From the NCBI GenBank assembly GCA_012510935.1, contig JAAZHB010000217.1, forward strand, positions 1-18,976: DNA of 18,976 nt. Reading direction: 5' to 3'. The notes beneath the pieces were generated by a model. That model saw nothing but the letters and a program-made list of their open reading frames with translations, was not told where the DNA came from and did not search any database. The DNA is from Clostridiales bacterium. Lineage in GTDB: Bacteria > Bacillota_A > Clostridia > Peptostreptococcales > Anaerovoracaceae. Shown piece after piece: positions 1 to 6,744 of the stretch; positions within the stretch are counted from its first letter, which is position 1; each line of letters starts with the position of its first letter. A program made the translations under genes and the position numbers.

Positions 1-72
1 GGACTAAGATTCGCTATCAGAGAAGGTGGCAGAACAGTAGGTTCAGGAGTAGTTACAGAGATCGTAGAGTAA
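1..72 (+). CDS. tuf: Elongation factor Tu, C-terminal end (partial)
   Basis: The window opens inside a gene: reading from base 1, 23 codons run to a TAA at 70-72 and encode the peptide GLRFAIREGGRTVGSGVV followed by TEIVE. This is the highly conserved last beta strand of EF-Tu domain 3 (the FAIREGGRTVGxGVV block), the GTPase that delivers aminoacyl-tRNA to the ribosome. Only this tail is visible, so start and GTPase domain cannot be judged. A strong intrinsic terminator follows 25 bases after the stop, so the thioredoxin gene downstream is probably a separate transcription unit. The identification rests on a short but very distinctive motif. Confidence 0.93.
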   Translation, partial: GLRFAIREGGRTVGSGVVTEIVE

Positions 73-97
73 TTACAATTACAGACACTACACTAGT

Positions 98-127
98 AAA
101 GGCAACCCGTATGGGTTGCCTTTTTTT
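98..127 (+). terminator. Intrinsic terminator after tuf
   Basis: Perfect 8-bp stem GGCAACCC (101-108) / GGGTTGCC (113-120) with the four-base loop GTAT, flanked by AAA on the left and seven T on the right (121-127). The A tract could also let it work weakly in the other orientation. Confidence 0.93.
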
Positions 128-201
128 AACCACTAAATCGCCTGAATAAATATCCATTTGTGTTTAATTGTTGTTCAAATTGTTATTTCTCTAAGGAATG
201 C

Positions 202-230
202 TTGAAGACAGCTGTGAGGCAATGTAAAAT
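202..230 (+). promoter_or_regulatory. Candidate sigma-A promoter of the thioredoxin operon
   Basis: TTGAAG (202-207) and TAAAAT (225-230) are separated by 17 bases, about 34 bases before the trxA start codon. Each hexamer departs from consensus by one base. It lies downstream of the tuf terminator, where a new promoter is needed. No obvious operator is seen. The surrounding DNA is AT-rich, so chance matches are possible. Confidence 0.5.
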
Positions 231-263
231 GTCATTATATTAAAACCTAAAAGGAGGATAATT

Positions 264-569
264 ATGAGCGTAATTATGATAGACAACAGCAACTGGGAAG
301 CTGAGGTTGAAAAGACAGATAGAGTAACTGTGGTAGATTTCTATGCAACATGGTGTGGACCTTGTCAGATGCAAGGACCAATTATTGAGGAACTTGCTGA
401 GGAGAGAGAAGATGTTAAGTTCTGCAAGCTCGATGTTGATGGGGCAGGAGAGATTGCAGCAAAGTTTGGCATTACATCAATTCCAACAATCATGATTTTT
501 AAGAATGGCGAGATTACATATAAGGAGCCAGGGCTTCTTATGAAGGAAGAACTTCTCAAGCTTATCTAG
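264..569 (+). CDS. trxA: Thioredoxin
   Basis: Cytoplasmic dithiol oxidoreductase of 101 residues, a little shorter than the usual 104-108. It has the beta-strand VVDFYATWCGPC with the redox-active pair Cys31-Gly-Pro-Cys34, the cis-proline loop SIPT near residues 72-75, and the FKNGE turn before the final helix. AAGGAGG at 251-257 lies 6 bases before the ATG, fixing the start. It is the first gene of a group with an ornithine cyclodeaminase-like enzyme and a tautomerase, and probably shares the promoter at 202-230. Thioredoxin reduces ribonucleotide reductase and peroxiredoxins, and in amino-acid-fermenting Clostridia it also feeds electrons to glycine reductase. Which partner applies here cannot be read from the sequence. 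No thioredoxin reductase gene is adjacent. Confidence 0.95.
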   Translation: MSVIMIDNSNWEAEVEKTDRVTVVDFYATWCGPCQMQGPIIEELAEEREDVKFCKLDVDGAGEIAAKFGITSIPTIMIFKNGEITYKEPGLLMKEELLKLI

Positions 570-633
570 CATAGATTATTAGTTGGTGCAATGAGGTTGC
601 ATAATATTATTACTAATTAAGGAGTATTTAAAC

Positions 634-1617
634 ATGATTCTATTAAGTAAAGATGATATCCATAAAGTTTTTTCTATGAGGGATGCCATCGAAGCCAATA
701 AGAGATGCTACAGAAGATTTTCGGAGAACAAGTTTGACGTTCCGCAGAGGGCAGTAATACAAGGAGAGAAAGGAACTTTTTTATTCATGCCAGCTTACAG
801 TGCTGAGATGAATGCAGCAAGTTGCAAGATCGTAAATATTTTTCCAGAGAATAAGACGAAAGGTCTTGCTGGTACAGTTGGACAGGTGTTGCTGATTGAT
901 GGAGAGACTGGGTATGTTACAGCAGTAATGGATGGAACTTATGTTACCGCACTTAGAACGGGAGCGGCATCAGGTGCAGCATTCGATTTATTTGGTAGAG
1001 AAGATGCTCAAATAGGAGCGCTGATTGGAACTGGAAGTCAGGCTGCATGTCAGCTTGAGGCTATGCTTACAGCAAGGCCGCTTAAAGAGGTGAGGATTGC
1101 AGCAAGGAACTACGAGAAGACAAAGGCTTTTGTTCAGGAGATGAAGCAGGAGATGGCGCATTTCGGAGCAGACCTTGTAGCATGTGAAGATACTAATGCA
1201 GCTGTTGATGGCGCTGATCTTGTAACTCTCGTAACTGTATCGGATATGCCTGTTTGCAGCGCAGAGTTTTTCAAGCCTGGTTGCGTGGTAAGTGCGGTAG
1301 GAGCATATCAATACCACATGCAAGAGCTTGATCCAGCGGTTTTTGTAAGATGTGGCAAGTTGTATTTTGATTCAGTGGAAGCAGTTCTATCGGAATCTGG
1401 CGATATTCTGAAGCCTCTTGAGGATGGAACTCTTACTAAGGAGCAGTTCACTGGTGATATTGGAGATTATATCCTTGGCAAAATTCCAGGTAGGGAGTCA
1501 GACGATGAAATTATCGTATACGAAAACGTTGGGTTTGGTGCACTTGACCTTGCAGTAGCAGCAGAGATTTATGAGAAAGCTGTTACAGCTGGTGCAGGTA
1601 CAAAATGGGGAGAATAG
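634..1617 (+). CDS. Ornithine cyclodeaminase / mu-crystallin family NAD(P)-dependent enzyme
   Basis: A 327-residue protein of the OCD/mu-crystallin family. Visible family features are PQR (Arg39), Lys65, the LRTGAASG segment with Arg108, the Rossmann dinucleotide-binding loop GTGSQA at 132-137, and ELDP with Asp234 in the place of the catalytic aspartate of ornithine cyclodeaminase. The start has AAGGAG at 619-624, 9 bases before the ATG. Ornithine cyclodeaminase converts L-ornithine to L-proline and ammonia with bound NAD+. Close relatives are instead alanine dehydrogenases, pyrroline-2-carboxylate reductases or ketimine reductases, and sequence alone does not separate these. The arginase at 14246-15133 and two proline peptidases in the same window favour the ornithine-to-proline reading, as inference. 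It lies 64 bases after trxA with no terminator between, so the two are likely co-transcribed. Confidence 0.85.
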   Translation: MILLSKDDIHKVFSMRDAIEANKRCYRRFSENKFDVPQRAVIQGEKGTFLFMPAYSAEMNAASCKIVNIFPENKTKGLAGTVGQVLLIDGETGYVTAVMDGTYVTALRTGAASGAAFDLFGREDAQIGALIGTGSQAACQLEAMLTARPLKEVRIAARNYEKTKAFVQEMKQEMAHFGADLVACEDTNAAVDGADLVTLVTVSDMPVCSAEFFKPGCVVSAVGAYQYHMQELDPAVFVRCGKLYFDSVEAVLSESGDILKPLEDGTLTKEQFTGDIGDYILGKIPGRESDDEIIVYENVGFGALDLAVAAEIYEKAVTAGAGTKWGE

Positions 1618-1656
1618 GCTAACCAATTAACTGAAATTCAGAAGAAATATGAAATT

Positions 1657-1661
1657 GGAGG
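1657..1661 (+). promoter_or_regulatory. Ribosome binding site that decides the tautomerase start
   Basis: GGAGG lies 8 bases before the ATG at 1670. An in-frame ATG at 1649 is upstream of this site and has none of its own. The 1670 start also gives the family-required Met-Pro N-terminus. Confidence 0.85.
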
Positions 1662-1669
1662 AAGTAAAA

Positions 1670-1888
1670 ATGCCACATATTGATATTAAGATGTTTGCAG
1701 GAAGAGACGAGGCAACAAAGAAGAATCTTGCAGAGAAAGTTTTTGAGACAGCAGTAGCAGAACTAGGTTGCGATCCTAGCCACCTTTCGGTAGCGGTTCA
1801 CGATTATGATCCATCGGAGTGGAATGAGAAAGTTGGAGAGGCAACTGATGAGTCAAAGGTTTTAGTTGGAAAGTTGTATAAAGCATAG
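1670..1888 (+). CDS. PptA-like 4-oxalocrotonate tautomerase family protein
   Basis: A 72-residue protein beginning MPHIDIK, as in E. coli PptA (YdcE). In this superfamily the initiator Met is removed and Pro1 is the catalytic base that tautomerises enol/keto substrates. Arg11 (in AGRDE, numbered from Pro1) is kept, while a basic residue near position 39 is not obvious. The DPSEWN segment resembles PptA's QPESW. The start is chosen at 1670 because only this ATG places proline second and has a correctly spaced GGAGG; starting at 1649 would bury Pro1 behind seven residues. Natural substrates of the PptA group are generally unknown. It is the last gene of the trxA operon, 52 bases after the cyclodeaminase-like gene and just before a terminator. 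It might handle enamine or keto intermediates of that enzyme, but this is speculative. Confidence 0.9.
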   Translation: MPHIDIKMFAGRDEATKKNLAEKVFETAVAELGCDPSHLSVAVHDYDPSEWNEKVGEATDESKVLVGKLYKA

Positions 1889-1925
1889 AGGGATGTTCAG
1901 AAATGCGGACATCATAAGTTAAACA

Positions 1926-1959
1926 ATAGGGCGGGTCTTGTACCTGCCCTATATTTTTT
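1926..1959 (+). terminator. Intrinsic terminator of the trxA operon
   Basis: Ten-pair stem ATAGGGCGGG (1926-1935) / CCTGCCCTAT (1943-1952) with one G-U pair, loop TCTTGTA, followed by A and six T (1954-1959). A smaller imperfect hairpin (GATGTTC / GGACATC, about 1892-1912) precedes it. The rest of the gap to 2106 shows no recognisable riboswitch. A TATACT at 2053-2058 could be a -10 box for the ECF operon, but no good -35 accompanies it. Confidence 0.92.
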
Positions 1960-2106
1960 GTAATATTTTGCAGACTATACAAAGAAGTCTTTCTTATCGG
2001 ATTTGAATGTTTATCTGGCTTTTTCACTCTACCATTTAATGCGAAATTAATATATACTATATAGGTTAAAGTGACTAACTGAGCAATTTGATAGGAGAGC
2101 ATAAGA

Positions 2107-2964
2107 ATGCCTTTTATAAGCATTAAAGACTTGAATTTTGAATATACAAGAATTGATGAGGATGGCAAAGAGATTCGTCATAAAGCAATTGATGATATTA
2201 GCTTTGATGTCGAAGAAGGAGAGTTCGTTGCAATACTTGGAATGAATGGATCTGGCAAGTCAACCTTGGCAAAAACCCTGAATGGACTTTTGGTTCCGAC
2301 TTCGGGTGATGTTGTTGTATCTGGATTAAATACTAAAGATGACGACCACATCTGGGATGTCAGAAGCCAGATTGCTATGGTTTTTCAGAATCCGGATAAC
2401 CAGATTGTAAGTTCTATTGTCGAGGATGATGTTGCTTTCGGTCCTGAGAACCTAGGGGTTCCACCTCAGGAAATTAGAGTTAGGGTGGACCAAGCTCTTA
2501 AAGCAGTGGGGATGTATGAGCATAGAAATAAGGGCGCGCATATGTTGTCTGGTGGACAGAAGCAACGAGTTGCAATTGCAGGCGCAGTTGCAATGCAGCC
2601 AAAATGTATTATTTTTGATGAGCCAACTGCAATGCTGGACCCAAAAGGCCGTTCGCAAGTAATGTATATAATAAGAGAACTTAATAAGGCGGGTATAACT
2701 ACAATTCTTATTACACACTTTATGGAAGAGGCCACCGACGCAGATAGAATAATTGTAATGAAGGCGGGAAAAGTGTATAGCGATAGCACGCCTGAAGATT
2801 TTTTCTGCAATAGAGAACTTATCACGCAAGCGGGCATGGAGATGCCGGCAGCTGTTGATTTGAGAGAACGACTATTGAAACGAGGAATAAAGATTGATGA
2901 GTCGATAATGACAAGTGAAGACCTTGTGACATATGTCGTAGCAAGATGCAAGGAGGGCAATTAA
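2107..2964 (+). CDS. ecfA1: ECF transporter ATPase EcfA1
   Basis: A 285-residue ABC ATPase of the energy-coupling-factor type. It carries Walker A GMNGSGKST (45-53), Q-loop FQNPDNQ (93-99), the ABC signature LSGGQKQR (147-154), Walker B IIFDEP (168-173) and the switch histidine in ITH (His204). NPDNQ and the FGPENLGV block (111-118) are typical of ECF rather than other importers, and the C-terminal extension after residue 215 is also seen in EcfA proteins. With EcfA2 it forms the ATPase heterodimer on the cytoplasmic face that drives vitamin or metal uptake through EcfT and exchangeable S components. Its TAA overlaps the ATG of ecfA2 by one base. AGGAGA about 10 bases upstream supports the start. 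Assignment as A1 rather than A2 follows gene order and the NPDNQ motif. Confidence 0.95.
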   Translation: MPFISIKDLNFEYTRIDEDGKEIRHKAIDDISFDVEEGEFVAILGMNGSGKSTLAKTLNGLLVPTSGDVVVSGLNTKDDDHIWDVRSQIAMVFQNPDNQIVSSIVEDDVAFGPENLGVPPQEIRVRVDQALKAVGMYEHRNKGAHMLSGGQKQRVAIAGAVAMQPKCIIFDEPTAMLDPKGRSQVMYIIRELNKAGITTILITHFMEEATDADRIIVMKAGKVYSDSTPEDFFCNRELITQAGMEMPAAVDLRERLLKRGIKIDESIMTSEDLVTYVVARCKEGN

Positions 2965-3851
2965 TGGGTATTGAAGTTAAGAATTTGAGCTTTGTGTATT
3001 CCCCTGGATTGCCTGGAGAGACAGTTGCACTAGATGATGTATCATTTAGTATTGAAGACGGACAAATTTGTGGAATCATTGGGCATACTGGCTCTGGTAA
3101 ATCGACGCTGCTTCAACAACTGAATGGGCTATTAAAGCCATCGAGCGGGAGTGTGTATGTAGATGGAGATTGCATTACGGACGGTTCGGTTAGCCTTGTT
3201 GAGGTCAGGAAAAAAGTTGGCTTGGTTTTCCAATATCCTGAGCATCAGCTTTTTGACGAAACGGTTGCGAGAGATGTAGCTTTTGGACCAAGGAATCTTG
3301 GCCTTAAGGAGGATGAAATCGACAAGAGGGTTCGCGAAGCGATTAAGCTTGTTGGGCTAGATTATGAAGAGGTGAGTGCAAAGTCTCCATTTGAGTTGTC
3401 CGGTGGACAGAAAAGGCGAATTGCCATAGCAGGAGCTATCGCGATGGAACCAGAAGTGCTAATACTTGATGAGCCAACAGCAGGGCTTGACCCGACTGCT
3501 CATAGAGAAATTATTGATATGATAAAGAATATCCATAAAGAGCGTGGGATAATTGTCATTCTAGTCTCTCATAATATGTCAGATATTGCTGCTTTTTCAG
3601 ATAAGGTTCTTGTTATAAATGAGGGCAAGATCGCTGCAGCGGGAACGCCACGAGAGGTTTTTGCTCAAAGAGACTTCCTGAATTCTATCGGTCTTAGTGT
3701 GCCTCTTGTTACTGAGATTACCAAAGAGATTGAAGATAAGGTGTGCGGTTTTACGACAAATGCGCTTACACCAGATGAAGCGGCTGATGAAATAGCAAAG
3801 CTGATATCTTCATGTGACACGAAAGAGAGGGGGATAGAATTAGATGATTAG
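2964..3851 (+). CDS. ecfA2: ECF transporter ATPase EcfA2
   Basis: A 295-residue ABC ATPase partner of EcfA1. It has Walker A GHTGSGKST (40-48), Q-loop FQYPEHQLF (89-97), signature LSGGQKRR (145-152), Walker B LILDEPTAGLDP (166-177) and switch histidine His203 in VSH. The YPEHQLF Q-loop is characteristic of EcfA2. The start is taken at 2964, where TAATG overlaps the ecfA1 stop and AAGGAGGG sits at 2950-2957; an in-frame ATG at 2946 lies upstream of that site and would add six atypical residues. The gene ends 8 bases into ecfT, so the three proteins are translationally coupled. All catalytic residues look intact. No S component (RibU, BioY, ThiT type) is encoded nearby. Confidence 0.95.
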   Translation: MGIEVKNLSFVYSPGLPGETVALDDVSFSIEDGQICGIIGHTGSGKSTLLQQLNGLLKPSSGSVYVDGDCITDGSVSLVEVRKKVGLVFQYPEHQLFDETVARDVAFGPRNLGLKEDEIDKRVREAIKLVGLDYEEVSAKSPFELSGGQKRRIAIAGAIAMEPEVLILDEPTAGLDPTAHREIIDMIKNIHKERGIIVILVSHNMSDIAAFSDKVLVINEGKIAAAGTPREVFAQRDFLNSIGLSVPLVTEITKEIEDKVCGFTTNALTPDEAADEIAKLISSCDTKERGIELDD

Positions 3852-4641
3852 AGATATAACTCTAGGACAATATTTCCCTGCCAAGTCGATTCTGCATACA
3901 CTAGATGCGAGGACGAAGCTTCTTGGTACCTTTCTATATATTATTATGCTGTTTGTTGTTAATAATGTCTGGGGCTTGCTTCTATCATTTGCAGCATTGG
4001 CATTAGTTATCGCATTATCGAAGGTTCCGATTAAGTTTATTTTAAGAGGCTTGACTCCGATTTTTGTAATTATTGTATTTACTTTTGTAATTAACATCTT
4101 CATGTCGGATGGACGGGTGCTTTGGCACTGGTGGATTCTAACGATTACAGATGAAGGAGTGGAAAGAGCCTTCTTTATGGCGGCAAGACTTATTCTGCTT
4201 ATTCTAGGCTCGTCTATGATGACTCTTTGTACGAAGCCAATTGAGCTAACGGACGGACTTGAGAAGCTTCTTAAACCATTGTCCAAAATAGGTGTGCCTA
4301 GTCACGAAATCGCTTTGATGATGACAATTGCACTTAGGTTTATCCCAACATTGATGGATGAAACGGACAAGATTATAAAGGCACAGCAGGCAAGAGGCGC
4401 GGACTTTGAATCGGGGAATATTTTCTCGAGGGGTAAAAGCCTTATTCCAATATTGATTCCGCTATTTGTCAGCTCCTTTAGAATTGCGCAAGAACTAGCG
4501 CTTGCCATGGAATCAAGATGCTATAGCGGTGGAAACGGTAGAACGAGAATGAACGAGATTCATTTTCGCAAAAGAGATATTGTGGCAGCAGTAGCTTTGG
4601 TTATCTTTGCAATATTGATTATCTACACTAGGATGATATAG
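3844..4641 (+). CDS. ecfT: ECF transporter transmembrane component EcfT
   Basis: A 265-residue membrane protein with hydrophobic segments near 26-60, 66-87, 109-128, 199-213 and 246-262. The two short cytoplasmic coupling motifs of EcfT are visible: ARG at 183-185 (in QQARGADF) and its counterpart ESRCY at 223-227. These helices dock into grooves of the two ATPases. EcfT is the shared scaffold on which substrate-specific S components topple to deliver vitamins. Translation starts inside the end of ecfA2 (8-base overlap). In many Firmicutes ecfA1-A2-T lies between rplQ and truA in the ribosomal cluster; here it is followed 11 bases later by a trmB-containing gene instead. Confidence 0.95.
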   Translation: MIRDITLGQYFPAKSILHTLDARTKLLGTFLYIIMLFVVNNVWGLLLSFAALALVIALSKVPIKFILRGLTPIFVIIVFTFVINIFMSDGRVLWHWWILTITDEGVERAFFMAARLILLILGSSMMTLCTKPIELTDGLEKLLKPLSKIGVPSHEIALMMTIALRFIPTLMDETDKIIKAQQARGADFESGNIFSRGKSLIPILIPLFVSSFRIAQELALAMESRCYSGGNGRTRMNEIHFRKRDIVAAVALVIFAILIIYTRMI

Positions 4642-4652
4642 AGGTTAACAGG

Positions 4653-6593
4653 ATGAGACAGCGTAAAATTAAAAACCTAGAAGAGAAATATGAAGCCTAC
4701 GACAAGATGCTTGTCTATGACCCGGAGAAAATGAAGGGAGATTGGCAAAGTCTTGCGAATGGGCGCCCAATTTATATGGAAATAGGCTGCGGCAAGGGTA
4801 AGTTTATGTCAGACCTTTCAGCAAAATATCCTGATAGATTCTTTATTGCAATAGAAGGAAACAGGAGCGTAATGCTTCGTGCAATGGAGAAAATCAAGAA
4901 GCAAGGGCAAGATAATGTTGTGTTTATTCCTGAGTTCATTGAGATTCTAACGGACTGGTTCGAAGATGGGGAAGTGTCAGGAATATATCTGAACTTCAGC
5001 GACCCTTTGCCAAAAACTTATTGGACAAAGAAAAGACTTACATATAGAGATAAGCTAAACCAATATTTCAGCGTTTTAAATAAAGAAGGAACAGTTACCT
5101 TTAAGACAGATAACACAGGCCTTTTTGAATTTACACTTCAAGAGGTTATGGCAACGGATTTGCAGATTATAGAGATAACTAGAGATTTGCATGCGGGGGG
5201 TTGCGAAGATAATATTGAGACTGAATATGAGGCCAAATTCAGCAAGCTCGGTGAGAAGATTAAAAGAGTGGTTCTAGCTAGGCCGCTTAATGATATGAAA
5301 TCAGATAACGAATGTAGTGAAAGTGAGGGAAAAAACGAGATGTCGCAGATTACAACTATGGCTGCAATGAATGGAAGAGATATTCCTAAAGAGGACAAGG
5401 TTTTCGGTGCAAGTGCAAGAGCAAAAGCTATGATTGCCAAGAAAGGCAAGGATGCTGTTATCAATGCAACGATAGGATCACTTCTAGACGATGAAGGCAA
5501 GCTGATTGTTCTATCTTCGGTGAATGAGGCAGTGCATGCTCTTAAGGATGCAGAGTATGCTGAATATGCACCAATTGCAGGAACTCCTGCTTTTAAAGAA
5601 GCGATTAAGGAGTGCACATTCGGAAGCTATCAGCCATCAAGTTATGTAAATGTAGTTGCAACTCCCGGTGGAACAGGAGCCATCCGTAACACTATAGCTA
5701 ACTATTCGTGCATGGGCGATAAGGTTCTAACTCACAACTGGCATTGGGGACCATATAAGAGCATTGTAAACGAAATGGGAAGAGGTCTAGAAACCTTCGA
5801 GATGTTCGATGAAGATGGTAATTTCAACCTTGCAGATTTTGAGTACAAGGTTAATAAGCTTTTAAGGAACCAAAATCATCTTACTATTATTATGAATACG
5901 CCAGCAAATAATCCAACTGGATATTCTCTTTCGATGGATGATTGGTATGGTGTAAAAGCAATCCTTGATAGAGTCGATATGGATAAGAAGGTTGCGCTTC
6001 TAGTGGATGTGGCATACATAGATTTCAGTGGAGAAGTTGAAGAGACAAGGGAGTTCCTTCCGATAATCGACAAGTTGAGATCAAATATCCTGCCTATCAT
6101 TGCCTATAGCGCGTCAAAAACATTTACATTTTACGGTTTTCGCTGTGCAGCTATGATGTGCATGGCGCCAAACCCTGAGATTGCTGATGAGTTTGAAAGA
6201 GTTTGCACATTCTCATCAAGAGCAAGTTGGTCGAATTCGCCAAGAGCTCCACAGACTGTAATTGAACATATCTACAAGGACCCGGAACTTTTGGAGAAAG
6301 TTAACTCCGAAAGAAGACTATATAGACAGATGCTGCTCGCAAGAGGAAAAGCTTTTCAGACAGAGGCAGATTCGGTTGGGCTCAAAACTGTGCCATTCAA
6401 GGCGGGCTTTTTTGTAACAATCCCTTATGCTGAAGATGATCGTTTGTGTGAAGCATTAGAAGCAAAAGGAGTATTTTTAGTACCTCTTAACGGTGGCGTT
6501 AGGGTATCTGTCGCTTCGATTTCAGAGACGCTTTGTGCGAAGTTGCCGCAAATCATTGCTGATACAATGCGAGAGTTAGATGAAGTAAAATAA
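4653..6593 (+). CDS. trmB: Fusion of TrmB tRNA (guanine-N7)-methyltransferase and class I aminotransferase
   Basis: One uninterrupted 646-codon frame encodes two complete enzymes. Residues 1-212 match TrmB, which makes m7G46 in tRNA: SAM loop EIGCGKGKF (43-51), Glu68 in AIEGN, NFSDP (114-118), TFKTDN (149-154), a C-terminal ETEYEAKF block (189-196) and a normal TrmB end at VVLARPL. A polar linker (about 213-229) follows. Residues 230-646 are a fold-type I PLP aminotransferase resembling the aspartate/aromatic group: PGGTGA (338-343), NNPTG (419-423), Asp452 and Tyr455 in DVAY, SASK with PLP lysine Lys488, YGFR (Arg497), and Arg617 near the C terminus as candidate substrate-carboxylate binder. 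GAGG at 4641-4644 fixes the first start. TrmB's usual DPWPK-R-H motif is altered. Met230, with a weak GAGGG at 5325-5329, could restart translation and give a separate aminotransferase. The gene is probably co-transcribed with ecfT. Substrate is unknown, perhaps aromatic or aspartate. Confidence 0.88.
   Translation: MRQRKIKNLEEKYEAYDKMLVYDPEKMKGDWQSLANGRPIYMEIGCGKGKFMSDLSAKYPDRFFIAIEGNRSVMLRAMEKIKKQGQDNVVFIPEFIEILTDWFEDGEVSGIYLNFSDPLPKTYWTKKRLTYRDKLNQYFSVLNKEGTVTFKTDNTGLFEFTLQEVMATDLQIIEITRDLHAGGCEDNIETEYEAKFSKLGEKIKRVVLARPLNDMKSDNECSESEGKNEMSQITTMAAMNGRDIPKEDKVFGASARAKAMIAKKGKDAVINATIGSLLDDEGKLIVLSSVNEAVHALKDAEYAEYAPIAGTPAFKEAIKECTFGSYQPSSYVNVVATPGGTGAIRNTIANYSCMGDKVLTHNWHWGPYKSIVNEMGRGLETFEMFDEDGNFNLADFEYKVNKLLRNQNHLTIIMNTPANNPTGYSLSMDDWYGVKAILDRVDMDKKVALLVDVAYIDFSGEVEETREFLPIIDKLRSNILPIIAYSASKTFTFYGFRCAAMMCMAPNPEIADEFERVCTFSSRASWSNSPRAPQTVIEHIYKDPELLEKVNSERRLYRQMLLARGKAFQTEADSVGLKTVPFKAGFFVTIPYAEDDRLCEALEAKGVFLVPLNGGVRVSVASISETLCAKLPQIIADTMRELDEVK
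5325..5342 (+). promoter_or_regulatory. Possible internal ribosome binding site and start for the aminotransferase half
   Basis: GAGGG (5325-5329) lies 10 bases before an in-frame ATG (5340-5342, Met230) at the boundary between the TrmB and aminotransferase domains. Translation from here would give a 417-residue enzyme of normal family length. The site is weaker and wider-spaced than the AGGAGG sites of neighbouring genes, so it may only be a relic or chance. Confidence 0.35.
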
Positions 6594-6650
6594 TAATTTA
6601 AGCACTGAAAAGATGCTCAAAATAAGCCTTGCCTTGTGCGAAACATGGCG

Positions 6651-6699
6651 GTTAGAAGAATTCTTAAACAAATCTTAAGATTTTCTAACAATTCTTAAA
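6651..6699 (+). promoter_or_regulatory. Tandem TCTTAA repeats upstream of the aldolase promoter
   Basis: TCTTAA starts at 6662, 6673 and 6693, and a variant TCTAAC starts at 6684: steps of 11, 11 and 9 bases on one face of the helix. The array ends about 15 bases before the -35 box. GTTAGAA (6651-6657) and TTCTAAC (6683-6689) additionally form an inverted repeat around the first two units. Such spacing is typical of OmpR/PhoB-family response-regulator sites, but no regulator is encoded nearby and the binding protein is unknown. No T tract follows, so it does not look like a terminator for the upstream gene. Confidence 0.45.
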
Positions 6700-6714
6700 A
6701 AGGGTTGGGGCGAC

Positions 6715-6744
6715 TTGTTAAAGTGAGAACTGTTGTAGTATACT
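6715..6744 (+). promoter_or_regulatory. Candidate sigma-A promoter of the aldolase gene
   Basis: TTGTTA (6715-6720) and TATACT (6739-6744) with an 18-base spacer, about 63 bases ahead of the aldolase ATG. Expected transcription start is near 6751. It sits between the TCTTAA repeats and a palindrome that overlaps the start, which strengthens the idea of a regulated promoter. Confidence 0.65.

Noticed and set aside
570..633. Hairpin TGCAA/TTGCA (587-601) with ATTAGT/ACTAAT (578-583 and 612-617) between trxA and the cyclodeaminase gene as a translational switch
   Set aside because: The stem is short, AT-rich and imperfect, leaves the AAGGAG site free and has no T tract, so it is not distinguishable from chance.
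1889..2106. Riboswitch upstream of the vitamin-uptake ECF genes
   Set aside because: After the tautomerase terminator I find no conserved riboswitch core such as the FMN, TPP or cobalamin elements, and no second terminator before ecfA1.
2466..2960. A 164-codon minus-strand open frame opposite ecfA1, and similar long minus-strand frames at 5138-5617, 8979-9413 and 12811-13374
   Set aside because: Each lies wholly or mostly within a well-identified + strand gene, has Ser/Ile-rich shadow composition, and lacks a convincing ribosome binding site or family motif.
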